NCBI GenBank assembly: GCA_047971925.1
Contig: JBKEAC010000069.1
Span: forward strand, 1-40,697
Length of the DNA: 40,697 bases
Reading direction: 5' to 3'
Source: JBKEDC01 sp047971925
GTDB taxonomy: Bacteria; Bacteroidota; Bacteroidia; Bacteroidales; Prolixibacteraceae
Of this stretch, positions 1-8,658 are shown piece after piece. A program made the translations under genes and the position numbers. Position 1 is the stretch's first letter; each line of letters starts with the position of its first letter. The notes beneath the pieces are model-generated. The model searched no databases. It worked only from the letters and a program-made list of their open reading frames with translations, and was not told the DNA's origin.

Positions 1-72
1 TCAAACAGCTAATTTTTAGATGTTCCCTATAATAAAATGGTTATTAAAACTTTTTATTGAACAATCCCTGAA

Positions 73-327
73 CACTACTTACATCGCTTTCCCAACTGCT
101 TGGGAACGTCAGCGCACTAGTCAAAGGCGTTTCTCCCGCGGGAAAATCGTCGCTGCACAAGAACATTTGCGTTTCTTCCACGGGAAAATCGTCGCTGCAC
201 AACTGCATTTGTGTTTCTTCCATGGGAAAAACGCATCTGCACGACTGCAATGACGCTCCTCCGGAGTTCGGAAAGGATGAAATGTGCTGTTTCAAATGAC
301 TAAAAGACTGTTTTTCAAGCATGTTTT
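73..327. repeat. 42-bp tandem repeat element, family A, left copy
   Basis: Three full units and one decayed unit with period 42 (unit starts 107, 148, 190, 232). The unit core reads roughly CGTCGCTGCACAAGAACATT, then TGCGTTTCTTCCACGGGAAA. A perfect 7-bp hairpin heads the element (TTCCCAA-CTGC-TTGGGAA, 89-106). A conserved tail runs from about 247 to 327. A second copy lies at 38161-38583 in the same orientation. The period is a multiple of three, so long open frames exist on both strands (for example 44-322 minus). Differences between the copies mostly change amino acids in that frame, so I treat it as non-coding. Confidence 0.85.
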
Positions 328-355
328 GAAACGCACCCCCATTGCGTCTCTACAA

Positions 356-378
356 AACACCCCTTTTTCGGGCGTGTT
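356..378. other. Hairpin in gene-free left end
   Basis: Arms AACAC (356-360) and GTGTT (374-378) are continued by CC/GG inside, with a T-rich loop. It lies just after family A and before the hairpin cluster at 463-550. It could end transcription leaving the repeat, but no run of T follows it. Function unknown. Confidence 0.4.
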
Positions 379-462
379 GGGGTTGTCATGCGGAATTGTT
401 CGACCATGCGGAAAAATTCAATCGAACATTTGCGATACATTATATATACATGCGCAATTCAT

Positions 463-550
463 GGTGTCGCACCTATCGGCGCTTAGGGTTGGGGTGCTTT
501 GCGTTCATAGTGCGATGCACTATGCTGCTTTCTTAAAGTCCTTCGGACTT
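463..550. other. Cluster of three hairpins, possible structured RNA
   Basis: Three inverted repeats lie within 90 bases: GGTG-TCG-CACC (463-473), a perfect 8-bp stem CATAGTGC-GAT-GCACTATG (506-524), and a perfect 6-bp stem AAGTCC-TTC-GGACTT (536-550). The stretch looks richer in G and C than the neighbouring genes and has no convincing ORF. It runs on towards the structured repeat at 599-737, so the two may form one element. From memory, similar hairpin-rich intergenic stretches occur in other Bacteroidota; I know no name for them. Confidence 0.5.
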
Positions 551-598
551 GCTTGCATGCTAATGTTTGCAAATGTTTCGATTTACTTACCGTTAGGT

Positions 599-737
599 GG
601 GTGAGCGATTGCAGTGGAAATCCTTTTGCGGAGGAACGAAGCAAAAGATTGAAACGGAAAGCGCGACGGCATGAGCGTAGGAATAAGGGCAAGAAGATGC
701 CGGCACCCCCAAAATAAATCTCTTTCAGGGTTTTAAC
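599..737 (+). repeat. Structured intergenic repeat, family S, copy 1
   Basis: The order is GGGTGAGCGATTG, GTGGAAATCCTTTT, a stem-loop (CTTTTGC 623-629 with GCAAAAG 641-647), AAAAGATTGAAACG, AAAGCGCGACGGCA, then ATGCCGGCACCCCC (688-701) and a T-rich tail. The same blocks in the same order occur on the minus strand at 37880-37726. There the central stem is longer and has a different apex sequence but still pairs perfectly. Two copies with a preserved fold suggest a mobile or RNA-level element rather than chance similarity. No protein is likely here. Confidence 0.75.
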
Positions 738-790
738 GCATTTGCTGATGAATTAATAATTAATAATTTGAAGTTATATATTGCTCTTTG

Positions 791-820
791 TTGTTCGTGT
801 ATTCAAATTCACTACTTTTG
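791..820 (+). promoter_or_regulatory. Promoter of the HAD phosphatase gene
   Basis: TTG at 791-793, a 19-base spacer and TACTTTTG at 813-820 fit the Bacteroidota housekeeping promoter pattern. It places transcription start a few bases on and supports the ATG at 844 over the upstream in-frame TTG at 781. Confidence 0.75.
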
Positions 821-843
821 TCATTCAATTAAATTTCATCAGC

Positions 844-1446
844 ATGCTCTTACACGATATACCAAAAGGGATTAAAGGATTAATATTTGACTTTGATGGC
901 ACGCTTTGCGACACCATGCCAACACACTATATAGCATGGAAAAATGCTGTTGCTCCTTATGGAATTGATTTTACGACAGCCTTATTTGACCAACTAGCCG
1001 GAATACCTGTTTATGGCACAATTGAGGAGCTGAATCGCCGATTTGGAACACAGATGAATCCGCAACTAGTTGGTGATAAAAAGGAGGCAGAATATGCTAA
1101 AAGTATGCATTTGGTGAAGCCCATTGAGGCTGTTGTGGAAGTGGTAAAAGCATTTCACAAAAAAATTCCGATGACTGTTGGCACTGGTGGATGGCGCTCA
1201 CTAACAGAGAGTGTACTAAAGAACACCGATCTGATGAAGTATTTCGATGGAATAGTTACTTCAGAGGACGTGCTTCAACATAAGCCACACCCTGAGACTT
1301 TTATTAAATGCGCTGAAATTATGCAGGTATTACCAAAAGATTGCTTGGTGTTTGAAGATGGTGTGCTTGGCATGCAAGCCGCAGAAGCATGTGGCATGCG
1401 CTGGATTGATGTGAGAGATTATTATGAAGTTACGATTGGGAAATAG
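844..1446 (+). CDS. HAD-superfamily hydrolase, beta-phosphoglucomutase/phosphatase-like
   Basis: A 200-residue cytosolic HAD hydrolase. The nucleophile motif DFDGTLCDT lies near residue 15, with the first Asp as the expected nucleophile and the second as acid/base. The motif II region GTGGWRS and the C-terminal acid motif FEDGVLGMQAA are also present. Spacing and an alpha-helical cap between motifs I and II fit the beta-phosphoglucomutase/YqaB-type subgroup (sugar phosphate phosphatase or mutase). The substrate cannot be read from sequence. The start was set at ATG 844 because the promoter ends at 820. The gene stands alone, 60 bases before the next one. Confidence 0.85.
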   Translation: MLLHDIPKGIKGLIFDFDGTLCDTMPTHYIAWKNAVAPYGIDFTTALFDQLAGIPVYGTIEELNRRFGTQMNPQLVGDKKEAEYAKSMHLVKPIEAVVEVVKAFHKKIPMTVGTGGWRSLTESVLKNTDLMKYFDGIVTSEDVLQHKPHPETFIKCAEIMQVLPKDCLVFEDGVLGMQAAEACGMRWIDVRDYYEVTIGK

Positions 1447-1506
1447 CCTTTTATTTACATTTAATCCCTCACGATAATCAGTTTTTGAACAAAATAATAT
1501 TAAAAT

Positions 1507-2490
1507 ATGAAACAGCTAATTCTAGTTCTAAGCATTTGTTTTTTTGGGCTAACTTCTTGTAACAAGAAAGATAGCATCATCGTTATGAGCTATAATGTGG
1601 AAAACTTATTCGACACGATAAATGACCCATTGATTGATGATGAAGAATTTACTCCTGAAAGTAAAAAAGAATGGACCACTGAGCGATATAACAAGAAACT
1701 AACTGACATTGCCCGTGTAATTGCGAATATTGATAGCACTAAACTTCCAGCTATTGTGGCACTACAAGAAATTGAGAATAGAACCGTTCTAGAAGATTTA
1801 GTTAAGCAAAAAAGTTTAGAATCGTCAAATTATCAGATTGTTCATGTTGATAGTCCTGATAAGCGAGGAATTGATGTTGCATTATTATACAATCCGAGCA
1901 TTTTCAAATTCAAGAACTTTGAAACTCTAGCGGTTGAGATTGAATTTAACACACGAGACATTTTACATGTAACGGGGAATTTATCGGGCAATTCGTTCCA
2001 CTTTTTTGTTAATCATTGGCCATCTAGAATTGGAGGTTTGCAAGAAAGTGAGGGGTATCGAGCTACTGCTGCAAAGGTGTTAAAGAACTCAATCAATCGA
2101 ATTCTCGACAACGATCCAAAAGCAAACATTGTTGTGCTTGGTGATATGAATGATGAGCCAAGCAATAAAAGCTTATATAATGTTCTCAATGCAAAAGAGG
2201 TTACGAGCGGCGCCGAACTTGTAAATCTGATGCTTGCGAAGCACAAAGCTAAGCAAGGGACCTATAAGTATCGAGACACATGGAACATGCTAGACAACAT
2301 TGTTGTTTCTCAATCGTTACTAGACACCAAAGGGCTTAATGTGGTTGATAGTACTGGTTATATTTTCCACAAGCCTTTCATGGAATATACAAATGATTCA
2401 AATGAAAAGATTCCGAACCGTACTTACGGCGGACCTAATTATTATGGAGGTGTTTCCGATCATTTTCCGATATATATGATCTTAAAATAA
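1507..2490 (+). CDS. Endonuclease/exonuclease/phosphatase-family lipoprotein
   Basis: A 327-residue protein with a lipoprotein signal: a hydrophobic stretch ending LTSC, lipidated Cys about residue 18. The mature part has the EEP fold motifs in order: MSYNVENLFD, ALQEIENR (metal-binding Glu), VNHWPSR (catalytic His), VLGDMNDEPS (Asp/Asn pair) and the terminal SDHFPIY. Members cleave phosphodiester bonds in DNA, RNA or lipid headgroups with Mg2+. In Bacteroidota, lipid-anchored versions are common and mostly uncharacterised. The stop is only 6 bases before the uvrB start, so the two are probably co-transcribed. Confidence 0.85.
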   Translation: MKQLILVLSICFFGLTSCNKKDSIIVMSYNVENLFDTINDPLIDDEEFTPESKKEWTTERYNKKLTDIARVIANIDSTKLPAIVALQEIENRTVLEDLVKQKSLESSNYQIVHVDSPDKRGIDVALLYNPSIFKFKNFETLAVEIEFNTRDILHVTGNLSGNSFHFFVNHWPSRIGGLQESEGYRATAAKVLKNSINRILDNDPKANIVVLGDMNDEPSNKSLYNVLNAKEVTSGAELVNLMLAKHKAKQGTYKYRDTWNMLDNIVVSQSLLDTKGLNVVDSTGYIFHKPFMEYTNDSNEKIPNRTYGGPNYYGGVSDHFPIYMILK

Positions 2491-2496
2491 TTTCTG

Positions 2497-4503
2497 ATGG
2501 AATTAAAAGTTGTTGCACCCTATCAGCCCATGGGCGATCAGCCTGAAGCTATAAAGCAAATTGTTGCTGGAATAAATAGTGATATTCGTTTTCAAACGCT
2601 ACAAGGAGTTACAGGTTCGGGCAAGACATTTACCATGGCAAATGTCATTGAAAAGGTTCAACGTCCCACTTTAATTCTATCGCACAATAAAACATTAGCG
2701 GCTCAGCTATATAGCGAAATGAAGCAATTCTTTCCGAATAATTCGGTTGAATACTTTGTTTCCTACTATGATTACTATCAGCCTGAAGCCTACTTACCAA
2801 CGACCGACACTTATATTGAGAAAGATCTTTCAATCAATCAAGATATTGAGAAGCTTCGTTTGAGTGCCACCTCTGCCCTATTATCTGGTCGGCGAGATGT
2901 GGTTGTTGTTTCCTCGGTTTCATGTCTTTATGGTATTGGAAATCCTGAAGATTTCCACGCCAATGTTACTGAGGTTAATTTGGGCGATACAATCAATCGG
3001 AATCAATTACTTCACAGGCTAGTTGATGCACTATATTCAAGAAATGAGGTAGAATTCAATCGCGGTAATTTTCGAGTGAAGGGCGATACGATAGATGTTT
3101 ATTTAGCTTATGCAGATCATGCTATTCGGATTGTTTTTTGGGGCGATGAGATTGAGGAAATTTTAAGTTTCGATCCGATTGCAGGGCAAATAATTGAAAA
3201 GTTAGAAACAGCTGTAATTTATCCTGCAAACATTTTTGTTACAACAAAGGAGCGCATGCAAATGTCCATTCGTCAAATACAAGATGATTTGGTTAAGCAA
3301 GTTGCATTTTTCAAGGAGATGGGTAAGCACATTGAGGCAAAGCGAATTCAAGAACGGGTGGAATTTGATTTGGAGATGATGCGTGAGCTTGGTTTTTGTC
3401 CTGGTGTTGAAAATTATTCTCGTTATTTTGATGGTAGAGATGCTGGTTCACGTCCGTTCTGTTTACTGGATTACTTTCCCAAGGATTTTCTCACCATCAT
3501 TGATGAGAGCCATGTAACAATTCCTCAAATTCGAGCAATGTATGGCGGCGATCATTCGCGAAAAATCAATTTGGTTGATTATGGTTTCCGATTACCCTCG
3601 GCCATTGATAATCGCCCGTTGAAATTTGAAGAATACGAAACGGTCATCAATCAAGTTCTATATGTGAGTGCAACTCCTGCCGATTATGAGCTCAAGCAAT
3701 CGGAAGGAGTAATTGTTGAGCAAATAATTCGTCCCACTGGCTTACTTGATCCACTAATTGAAATTCGACCATCCTTAAATCAGATTGATGATTTGATGAA
3801 AGAGGTTCATCTACGTATTTCTAAAGATGAGCGGGTGTTAGTTACCACGCTTACAAAGCGCATGGCCGAGGAATTGAGTAAATATCTTTCCGACATGGGT
3901 ATCCGCACGCGATATATTCATTCGGATGTGGAAACACTAGAGCGTATTCAAATTATGGAAGATTTACGCAAAGGAATTTTCAATGTTTTAGTTGGAATCA
4001 ATTTATTACGAGAAGGCTTAGACCTTCCCGAGGTTTCGCTTGTTGCTATCATTGATGCAGATAAAGAAGGCTTTTTACGTTCTGAACGCTCGCTAACACA
4101 AACAGCAGGTAGAGCAGCTAGGAATATTAATGGTCATGTAATTATGTATGCCGACAAGATTACAGATTCCATGCAAAGAACTATTGATTCTACCAATTAT
4201 CGCCGTGCGAAACAAATGCAATACAATGAGGATCATGGAAAAAGTCCTCAGCCAATCATTAAGCCGTCGAGAGAAATCATCGGCTATGAGTATCGAAGTA
4301 CTAAGACCTATTCAGAGGGAGTTGACACTACTAATTTCGCTGCTGATCCGATCATTCACAACATGAGCAAGCCTGCTCTTGAAAAGGCTATTGCTAAAGT
4401 TAAAAAAGAAATGCAGAAAGCTGCCAAAGAGCTCGATTTTATTGAAGCTGCAAGACTTCGTGATGAGATGTATGCGCTAGAAACGAAATTGAATGGCAAA
4501 TAG
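2497..4503 (+). CDS. uvrB: UvrABC excinuclease subunit B
   Basis: 668 residues, the usual UvrB length. It verifies and loads damaged DNA from UvrA and recruits UvrC for the dual incision in nucleotide excision repair. The Walker A motif GVTGSGKT is at residues 37-44. The tyrosine-rich beta-hairpin (YYDYYQPEAYLP, near 92-103) inserts between the strands. The helicase motif DESH lies near 337, and the later SATPADYE and QTAGRAARN (motif VI) are intact. The C-terminal UVR domain (KELDFIEAARLRDEMYAL) binds UvrC. It follows the EEP lipoprotein by 6 bases. No sign of damage or transfer. Confidence 0.98.
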   Translation: MELKVVAPYQPMGDQPEAIKQIVAGINSDIRFQTLQGVTGSGKTFTMANVIEKVQRPTLILSHNKTLAAQLYSEMKQFFPNNSVEYFVSYYDYYQPEAYLPTTDTYIEKDLSINQDIEKLRLSATSALLSGRRDVVVVSSVSCLYGIGNPEDFHANVTEVNLGDTINRNQLLHRLVDALYSRNEVEFNRGNFRVKGDTIDVYLAYADHAIRIVFWGDEIEEILSFDPIAGQIIEKLETAVIYPANIFVTTKERMQMSIRQIQDDLVKQVAFFKEMGKHIEAKRIQERVEFDLEMMRELGFCPGVENYSRYFDGRDAGSRPFCLLDYFPKDFLTIIDESHVTIPQIRAMYGGDHSRKINLVDYGFRLPSAIDNRPLKFEEYETVINQVLYVSATPADYELKQSEGVIVEQIIRPTGLLDPLIEIRPSLNQIDDLMKEVHLRISKDERVLVTTLTKRMAEELSKYLSDMGIRTRYIHSDVETLERIQIMEDLRKGIFNVLVGINLLREGLDLPEVSLVAIIDADKEGFLRSERSLTQTAGRAARNINGHVIMYADKITDSMQRTIDSTNYRRAKQMQYNEDHGKSPQPIIKPSREIIGYEYRSTKTYSEGVDTTNFAADPIIHNMSKPALEKAIAKVKKEMQKAAKELDFIEAARLRDEMYALETKLNGK

Positions 4504-4622
4504 ACATTTAAAATTAATGAATTTTGCATTAAGAGATCGCATGGAAAGATATTCTTAAAAAATAATTTTCATTTTTTTGAGTAATATTTCTTTAAAGTAG
4601 TCGTCAATACACATAAAACTTG

Positions 4623-4630
4623 TAAACTTG
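4623..4630 (+). promoter_or_regulatory. Possible -7 element upstream of sucA
   Basis: TAAACTTG followed by C differs from TAnnTTTG at one base and lies 26 bases before the sucA ATG. No clear -33 TTG sits 19 bases upstream (TCG is found there), so this is a weak call. Confidence 0.4.
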
Positions 4631-4655
4631 CAGTATTAAAACCTAAATACTTGCA

Positions 4656-7373
4656 ATGGATAAACATTCACACATTGGTAATCAAGAGATTGCATCAATA
4701 GACGAGCTATACCAAGACTATATAAAAGACCCTGAAAGTGTTGAACTTAGTTGGCGTCACTTCTTTCGTGGATTTGAGTTGGCACGCACAAGTTATTTAG
4801 CCCCCAACACCACCTATGACGAGAGTATCAACAAAGAGTTTGCTGTGATAAATTTAATAAATGCTTATCGCCAACGAGGTCATTTATTTACCAAAACAAA
4901 TCCGGTTCGCACACGAAGAACTTACACTCCTACTCTCGACATTTCAAATTTTGAATTAGAGCCTACTGATTTAGACTGTGAGTTTTCGGCGGGTGCTCGC
5001 ATAGGCATTGGAAAGGCAAAGCTTAGTGCAATCATAGCTCATTTGGAGGAAACATATTGTTACTCTGTTGGAGTAGAATATATGTATGTTCGCCAACCCG
5101 AAATGGTTAAATGGCTACAAGATCGCATGGAAAGCACTAAGAATACTCAACTATTTAGCGATGATGAGCATAAAGACATCTTTAATCATTTAAAACGAGC
5201 GGTTGGATTTGAGAGTTTTATACATAAGAAATTTGTTGGTCAGAAACGTTTTTCATTAGAAGGCGGTGAAAACCTAATTCCTGCACTTAACCACATCATT
5301 GAGCATGGTTCAAAGTTAGGAATTGAAGAATTTACAATTGCTATGGCTCACCGTGGTCGTCTCAATGTGCTAGGAAACATTATGCAGAAGCCATATTCTG
5401 AGATTTTCAAGGAGTTTTATGGCACAGAATATGAGGCTGATATTTCGATGGGCGATGTGAAATATCATTTAGGGTTTGAGAATACGATAACAACAAGTAA
5501 GAACAAATTAGTTAAATTATGCCTACTCCCCAACCCCTCGCATTTAGAAACGGTGAGCGGAATAATTCAAGGGTTATCACGTTCAAAAATTGACTTCGAT
5601 TATGACGGCAATTTTTCTAAGCTAGCACCAATCGTAATTCATGGTGATGCCGCAATTGCAGCTCAAGGAGTGGTATATGAAACAGTTCAAATGTCACAAC
5701 TCAAGGGCTATAAAACAGGTGGTACAATTCATTTAGTTATAAATAATCAAGTTGGTTTTACCACTAATTATCTTGATGCCCGTTCAAGTACGTATTGCAC
5801 CGATGTAGCAAAAGTAACACGATGCCCAGTTTTCCATGTTAATGGCGATGATGTTGAAGCTTTAATATACACTATCAAACTAGCGATGGAATATCGTCAG
5901 GAGTTTTCATCGGATGTATTTATTGATATTTTGTGTTATCGTAAATATGGACATAATGAAGGAGATGAGCCTCGATTCACTCAACCACTTCTATATGATG
6001 CAATAGCAAAGCATCCGAACCCCCGAGATATTTATAAAGATAAACTTATTTCAAAGGGCATTCTAACAAATGAAGTGTGTTTCAATCAGATTAAGGAATT
6101 TGATGATTTCTTAGAAAATCAGTATTGTAAATCTCAGGAAATTGAGAAACTCAAGATTCGCAATTTTTTACTTAAAGAATATGAGCCTTATGAGCGACCT
6201 GCAGTAACTGATTTTGACGAGCTTATTGATACAACGGTATCTCTTCAAACACTACGCCATCTTGGAGATCGCCTCACTAGTCTTCCTGAGAATAAATCAT
6301 TTTTTCAGAAAGTTCAACGCATTATTTCCGACAGAAAAGAGATGTTGGCGAATAATCAAATAGATTGGGCTCTTGGTGAGCTTTTAGCTTATGCTAGTTT
6401 AGTTAATGAAGGCCATGCCGTTCGCTTAAGTGGACAGGATTGCGAAAGAGGCACATTTGCCCATCGTCATGCCGCTTTTGTTGTGGAAGATATGGATGAT
6501 AAATATTTTCCTCTTAAAAACATTTCACCCAATCAAGCTCCATTTCATGCCTACAATTCCCTTTTATCTGAATATGGAGTCTTGGGATTTGAATATGGCT
6601 ATGCTCTTGCTAATCCTAATGGTTTAAATATTTGGGAAGCACAATTTGGTGATTTTGCAAATACCGCTCAAGTAATCTTCGACCAATATATTTCATCGGC
6701 AGAAGAAAAATGGGGCGTCATGAATAATTTAGTACTTTATCTACCTCATGGATACGAAGGGCAAGGTCCAGAGCACTCATCAGCTCGAATTGAGCGTTAT
6801 CTTGCACTAGCTTCAAATAGCAACATGCAGATTGCAATTCCAAGCACACCCGCAAATTTATTTCATTTACTGCGCCGCCATTTGCTACTTAAAACTCGTG
6901 TTCCATTAGTTATATTTACCCCAAAGAGCCTACTTCGCCATCCGCTAGTTAATTCCCGTCTTGATGAATTAAGCAATGATCATTTTAGGGCAATTATTGA
7001 CGACAGTGAAGCTACGCCTTCTGAAATCAAAGAAGTTGTACTCACTTCTGGGCGATTGTATTATGATCTGTTGAAAACAAAAAATGAAAAACAGCGTCAT
7101 GATATTGCCATTGTAAGAATAGAACAACTTTATCCAATACCCAAAGGACAGCTGCGCGAAATTCGAGCTAAATACGCTCAGGCAAAACGTTGGATTTGGG
7201 CTCAAGATGAACCTGAGAACATGGGTGCATGGACATTTATCAGTCGTAAGCTTCCGCTATTAAATTTAGAATTAGTCTCTCGTCCAGAAAGCGGAACCCC
7301 TGCTGGAGGATTAATGCACACTCACATGAAGCGTCTAAATGATATTATAAACGCGATATTTAATCTAAACTAA
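4656..7373 (+). CDS. sucA: 2-oxoglutarate dehydrogenase E1 component
   Basis: A 905-residue thiamine-diphosphate enzyme that decarboxylates 2-oxoglutarate and passes the succinyl group to the lipoyl arm of E2 in the TCA cycle. The N-terminal E1 segment (IDELYQDYIKDP...SWRHFFRGFE) anchors to the E2 core. AMAHRGRLNVLGN, HGDAAIAAQGVVYE (about residue 329, metal/ThDP site) and YRKYGHNEGDEPRFTQP are the conserved catalytic blocks. The C-terminal half carries LSGQDCERGTFAHRHA and the transketolase-like pyrimidine domain. The length matches the family (E. coli 933). Its stop is 11 bases before sucB. No E3 gene is in the window. Confidence 0.97.
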   Translation: MDKHSHIGNQEIASIDELYQDYIKDPESVELSWRHFFRGFELARTSYLAPNTTYDESINKEFAVINLINAYRQRGHLFTKTNPVRTRRTYTPTLDISNFELEPTDLDCEFSAGARIGIGKAKLSAIIAHLEETYCYSVGVEYMYVRQPEMVKWLQDRMESTKNTQLFSDDEHKDIFNHLKRAVGFESFIHKKFVGQKRFSLEGGENLIPALNHIIEHGSKLGIEEFTIAMAHRGRLNVLGNIMQKPYSEIFKEFYGTEYEADISMGDVKYHLGFENTITTSKNKLVKLCLLPNPSHLETVSGIIQGLSRSKIDFDYDGNFSKLAPIVIHGDAAIAAQGVVYETVQMSQLKGYKTGGTIHLVINNQVGFTTNYLDARSSTYCTDVAKVTRCPVFHVNGDDVEALIYTIKLAMEYRQEFSSDVFIDILCYRKYGHNEGDEPRFTQPLLYDAIAKHPNPRDIYKDKLISKGILTNEVCFNQIKEFDDFLENQYCKSQEIEKLKIRNFLLKEYEPYERPAVTDFDELIDTTVSLQTLRHLGDRLTSLPENKSFFQKVQRIISDRKEMLANNQIDWALGELLAYASLVNEGHAVRLSGQDCERGTFAHRHAAFVVEDMDDKYFPLKNISPNQAPFHAYNSLLSEYGVLGFEYGYALANPNGLNIWEAQFGDFANTAQVIFDQYISSAEEKWGVMNNLVLYLPHGYEGQGPEHSSARIERYLALASNSNMQIAIPSTPANLFHLLRRHLLLKTRVPLVIFTPKSLLRHPLVNSRLDELSNDHFRAIIDDSEATPSEIKEVVLTSGRLYYDLLKTKNEKQRHDIAIVRIEQLYPIPKGQLREIRAKYAQAKRWIWAQDEPENMGAWTFISRKLPLLNLELVSRPESGTPAGGLMHTHMKRLNDIINAIFNLN

Positions 7374-7384
7374 AAAAACATTTC

Positions 7385-8626
7385 ATGATTGTCGAAATAA
7401 AAATACCCACACCAGGAGAATCAATCACCGAAGTTGAACTTGGGAAGTGGCTCATTGAAGGAGGTGCAATTGTTCGCAAAGGCGATGAAATTGCAGAAGT
7501 TGAATCAGATAAAGCTACGCTGACCATAATTGCGGAAGCTGATGGTGAAATATCTTTATTAGTGGAAGAAGGAAGCCGTGTTTCTGTCGGCACTGTGGTT
7601 TGCACTATCGACACAGAGAAAAGCTATGCACAAAATGAAACAGCAACAAATTTAGAGGCATTGCCTATTTCTGAAGTTGCAAAAAATGCTAGTGAGACAT
7701 ATGAAACTTTCACCACATCTGATGATGAAAAATCGGCACTGAAAATCACACCTGTGGCAAAAGAAATGCTGCATGAAAATAATCTTTCTGTTGAAGATCT
7801 CATTCAAGGACTCAAGCGCATCGGAAAAAAAGAAGTTGAAATGGTTCTACAAGGCTCCGATGTGCTACAATCGGCTGTTGCGACAATTGAAAGAGAGCGA
7901 GAAGAAAAACGAGAAAAGATGAGTCCTCTTCGTCGAAAACTTAGCCAGCGATTAGTTTCTGTTAAAAATGAAACCGCCATGCTCACCACTTTTAATGAAG
8001 TGGATATGCAAGCAATTATGGATTTACGCCAGAAACATCAGAGTAAATTTGTTGAAAAACACGGATTCAAGCTTGGATTCATGTCATTTTTCACCAAAGC
8101 ATGTGCTATAGCCATAAAATTTCATCCCGCCATTAACTCAATGATTGATGGCGATGAAATTATCTCGCCAAATTACATCGATATTGGTATTGCTGTGCAA
8201 ACGCCCAAAGGATTAATGGTTCCAATAGTGAGAGATAGTGAGACAAAAAACATTCCTACAATTGAATTTGAAATAAAAGAGCTTGCAGAAAAAGCTAGAA
8301 ATAAAAAAATCTCATTGGAAGAACTTTCAGGAGGCACATTCACCATTACCAATGGCGGCACTTTTGGTTCTCTACTTTCGACACCTATTATTAATCCTCC
8401 ACAATCGGCAATACTCGGAATGCACAATATTGTTGATCGTCCAGTGGCAATAAACGGAAAAGTGGAGATACGTCCAATGATGTATATTGCTCTAAGCTAC
8501 GACCACCGCATAATTGACGGTAAAGACTCCGTTGGTTTTTTGGTTAAAGTGAAAGAATTGCTTGAACATCCTGAATTATTATTAAGCGATGGAAAAGAAT
8601 TATCAAAAATTTTATTAGACATTTAA
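7385..8626 (+). CDS. sucB: 2-oxoglutarate dehydrogenase E2, dihydrolipoyl succinyltransferase
   Basis: 413 residues. The N-terminal lipoyl domain has the lipoylated lysine at residue 43 (EVESDKATL). A short linker leads to the E1/E3-binding peripheral domain (KITPVAKEMLHENNLSVEDL, about 119-140). The acyltransferase core ends in SYDHRIIDG, whose His is catalytic. It takes the succinyl group from E1 and gives it to CoA, forming the 24-mer core of the complex. With sucA it forms a two-gene unit. A single lipoyl domain and the TPLM/core length fit SucB rather than pyruvate dehydrogenase E2. Confidence 0.95.
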   Translation: MIVEIKIPTPGESITEVELGKWLIEGGAIVRKGDEIAEVESDKATLTIIAEADGEISLLVEEGSRVSVGTVVCTIDTEKSYAQNETATNLEALPISEVAKNASETYETFTTSDDEKSALKITPVAKEMLHENNLSVEDLIQGLKRIGKKEVEMVLQGSDVLQSAVATIEREREEKREKMSPLRRKLSQRLVSVKNETAMLTTFNEVDMQAIMDLRQKHQSKFVEKHGFKLGFMSFFTKACAIAIKFHPAINSMIDGDEIISPNYIDIGIAVQTPKGLMVPIVRDSETKNIPTIEFEIKELAEKARNKKISLEELSGGTFTITNGGTFGSLLSTPIINPPQSAILGMHNIVDRPVAINGKVEIRPMMYIALSYDHRIIDGKDSVGFLVKVKELLEHPELLLSDGKELSKILLDI

Positions 8627-8658
8627 CGATAATCTTTGAAAAACTAATCAGAAACAAT

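Noticed and set aside
44..322. Open frames through family A (44-322 minus, 38180-38578 minus, 38128-38559 plus and others) as repeat proteins with a 14-residue period
   Set aside because: A 42-base period without stops opens several frames at once. Between the copies most substitutions in the conserved 28-codon part of the minus frame change the amino acid, which argues against protein selection. No promoter is seen.
781..843. Longer HAD hydrolase starting at TTG 781
   Set aside because: The promoter (791-820) lies inside this extension and the family N-terminus begins at ATG 844.
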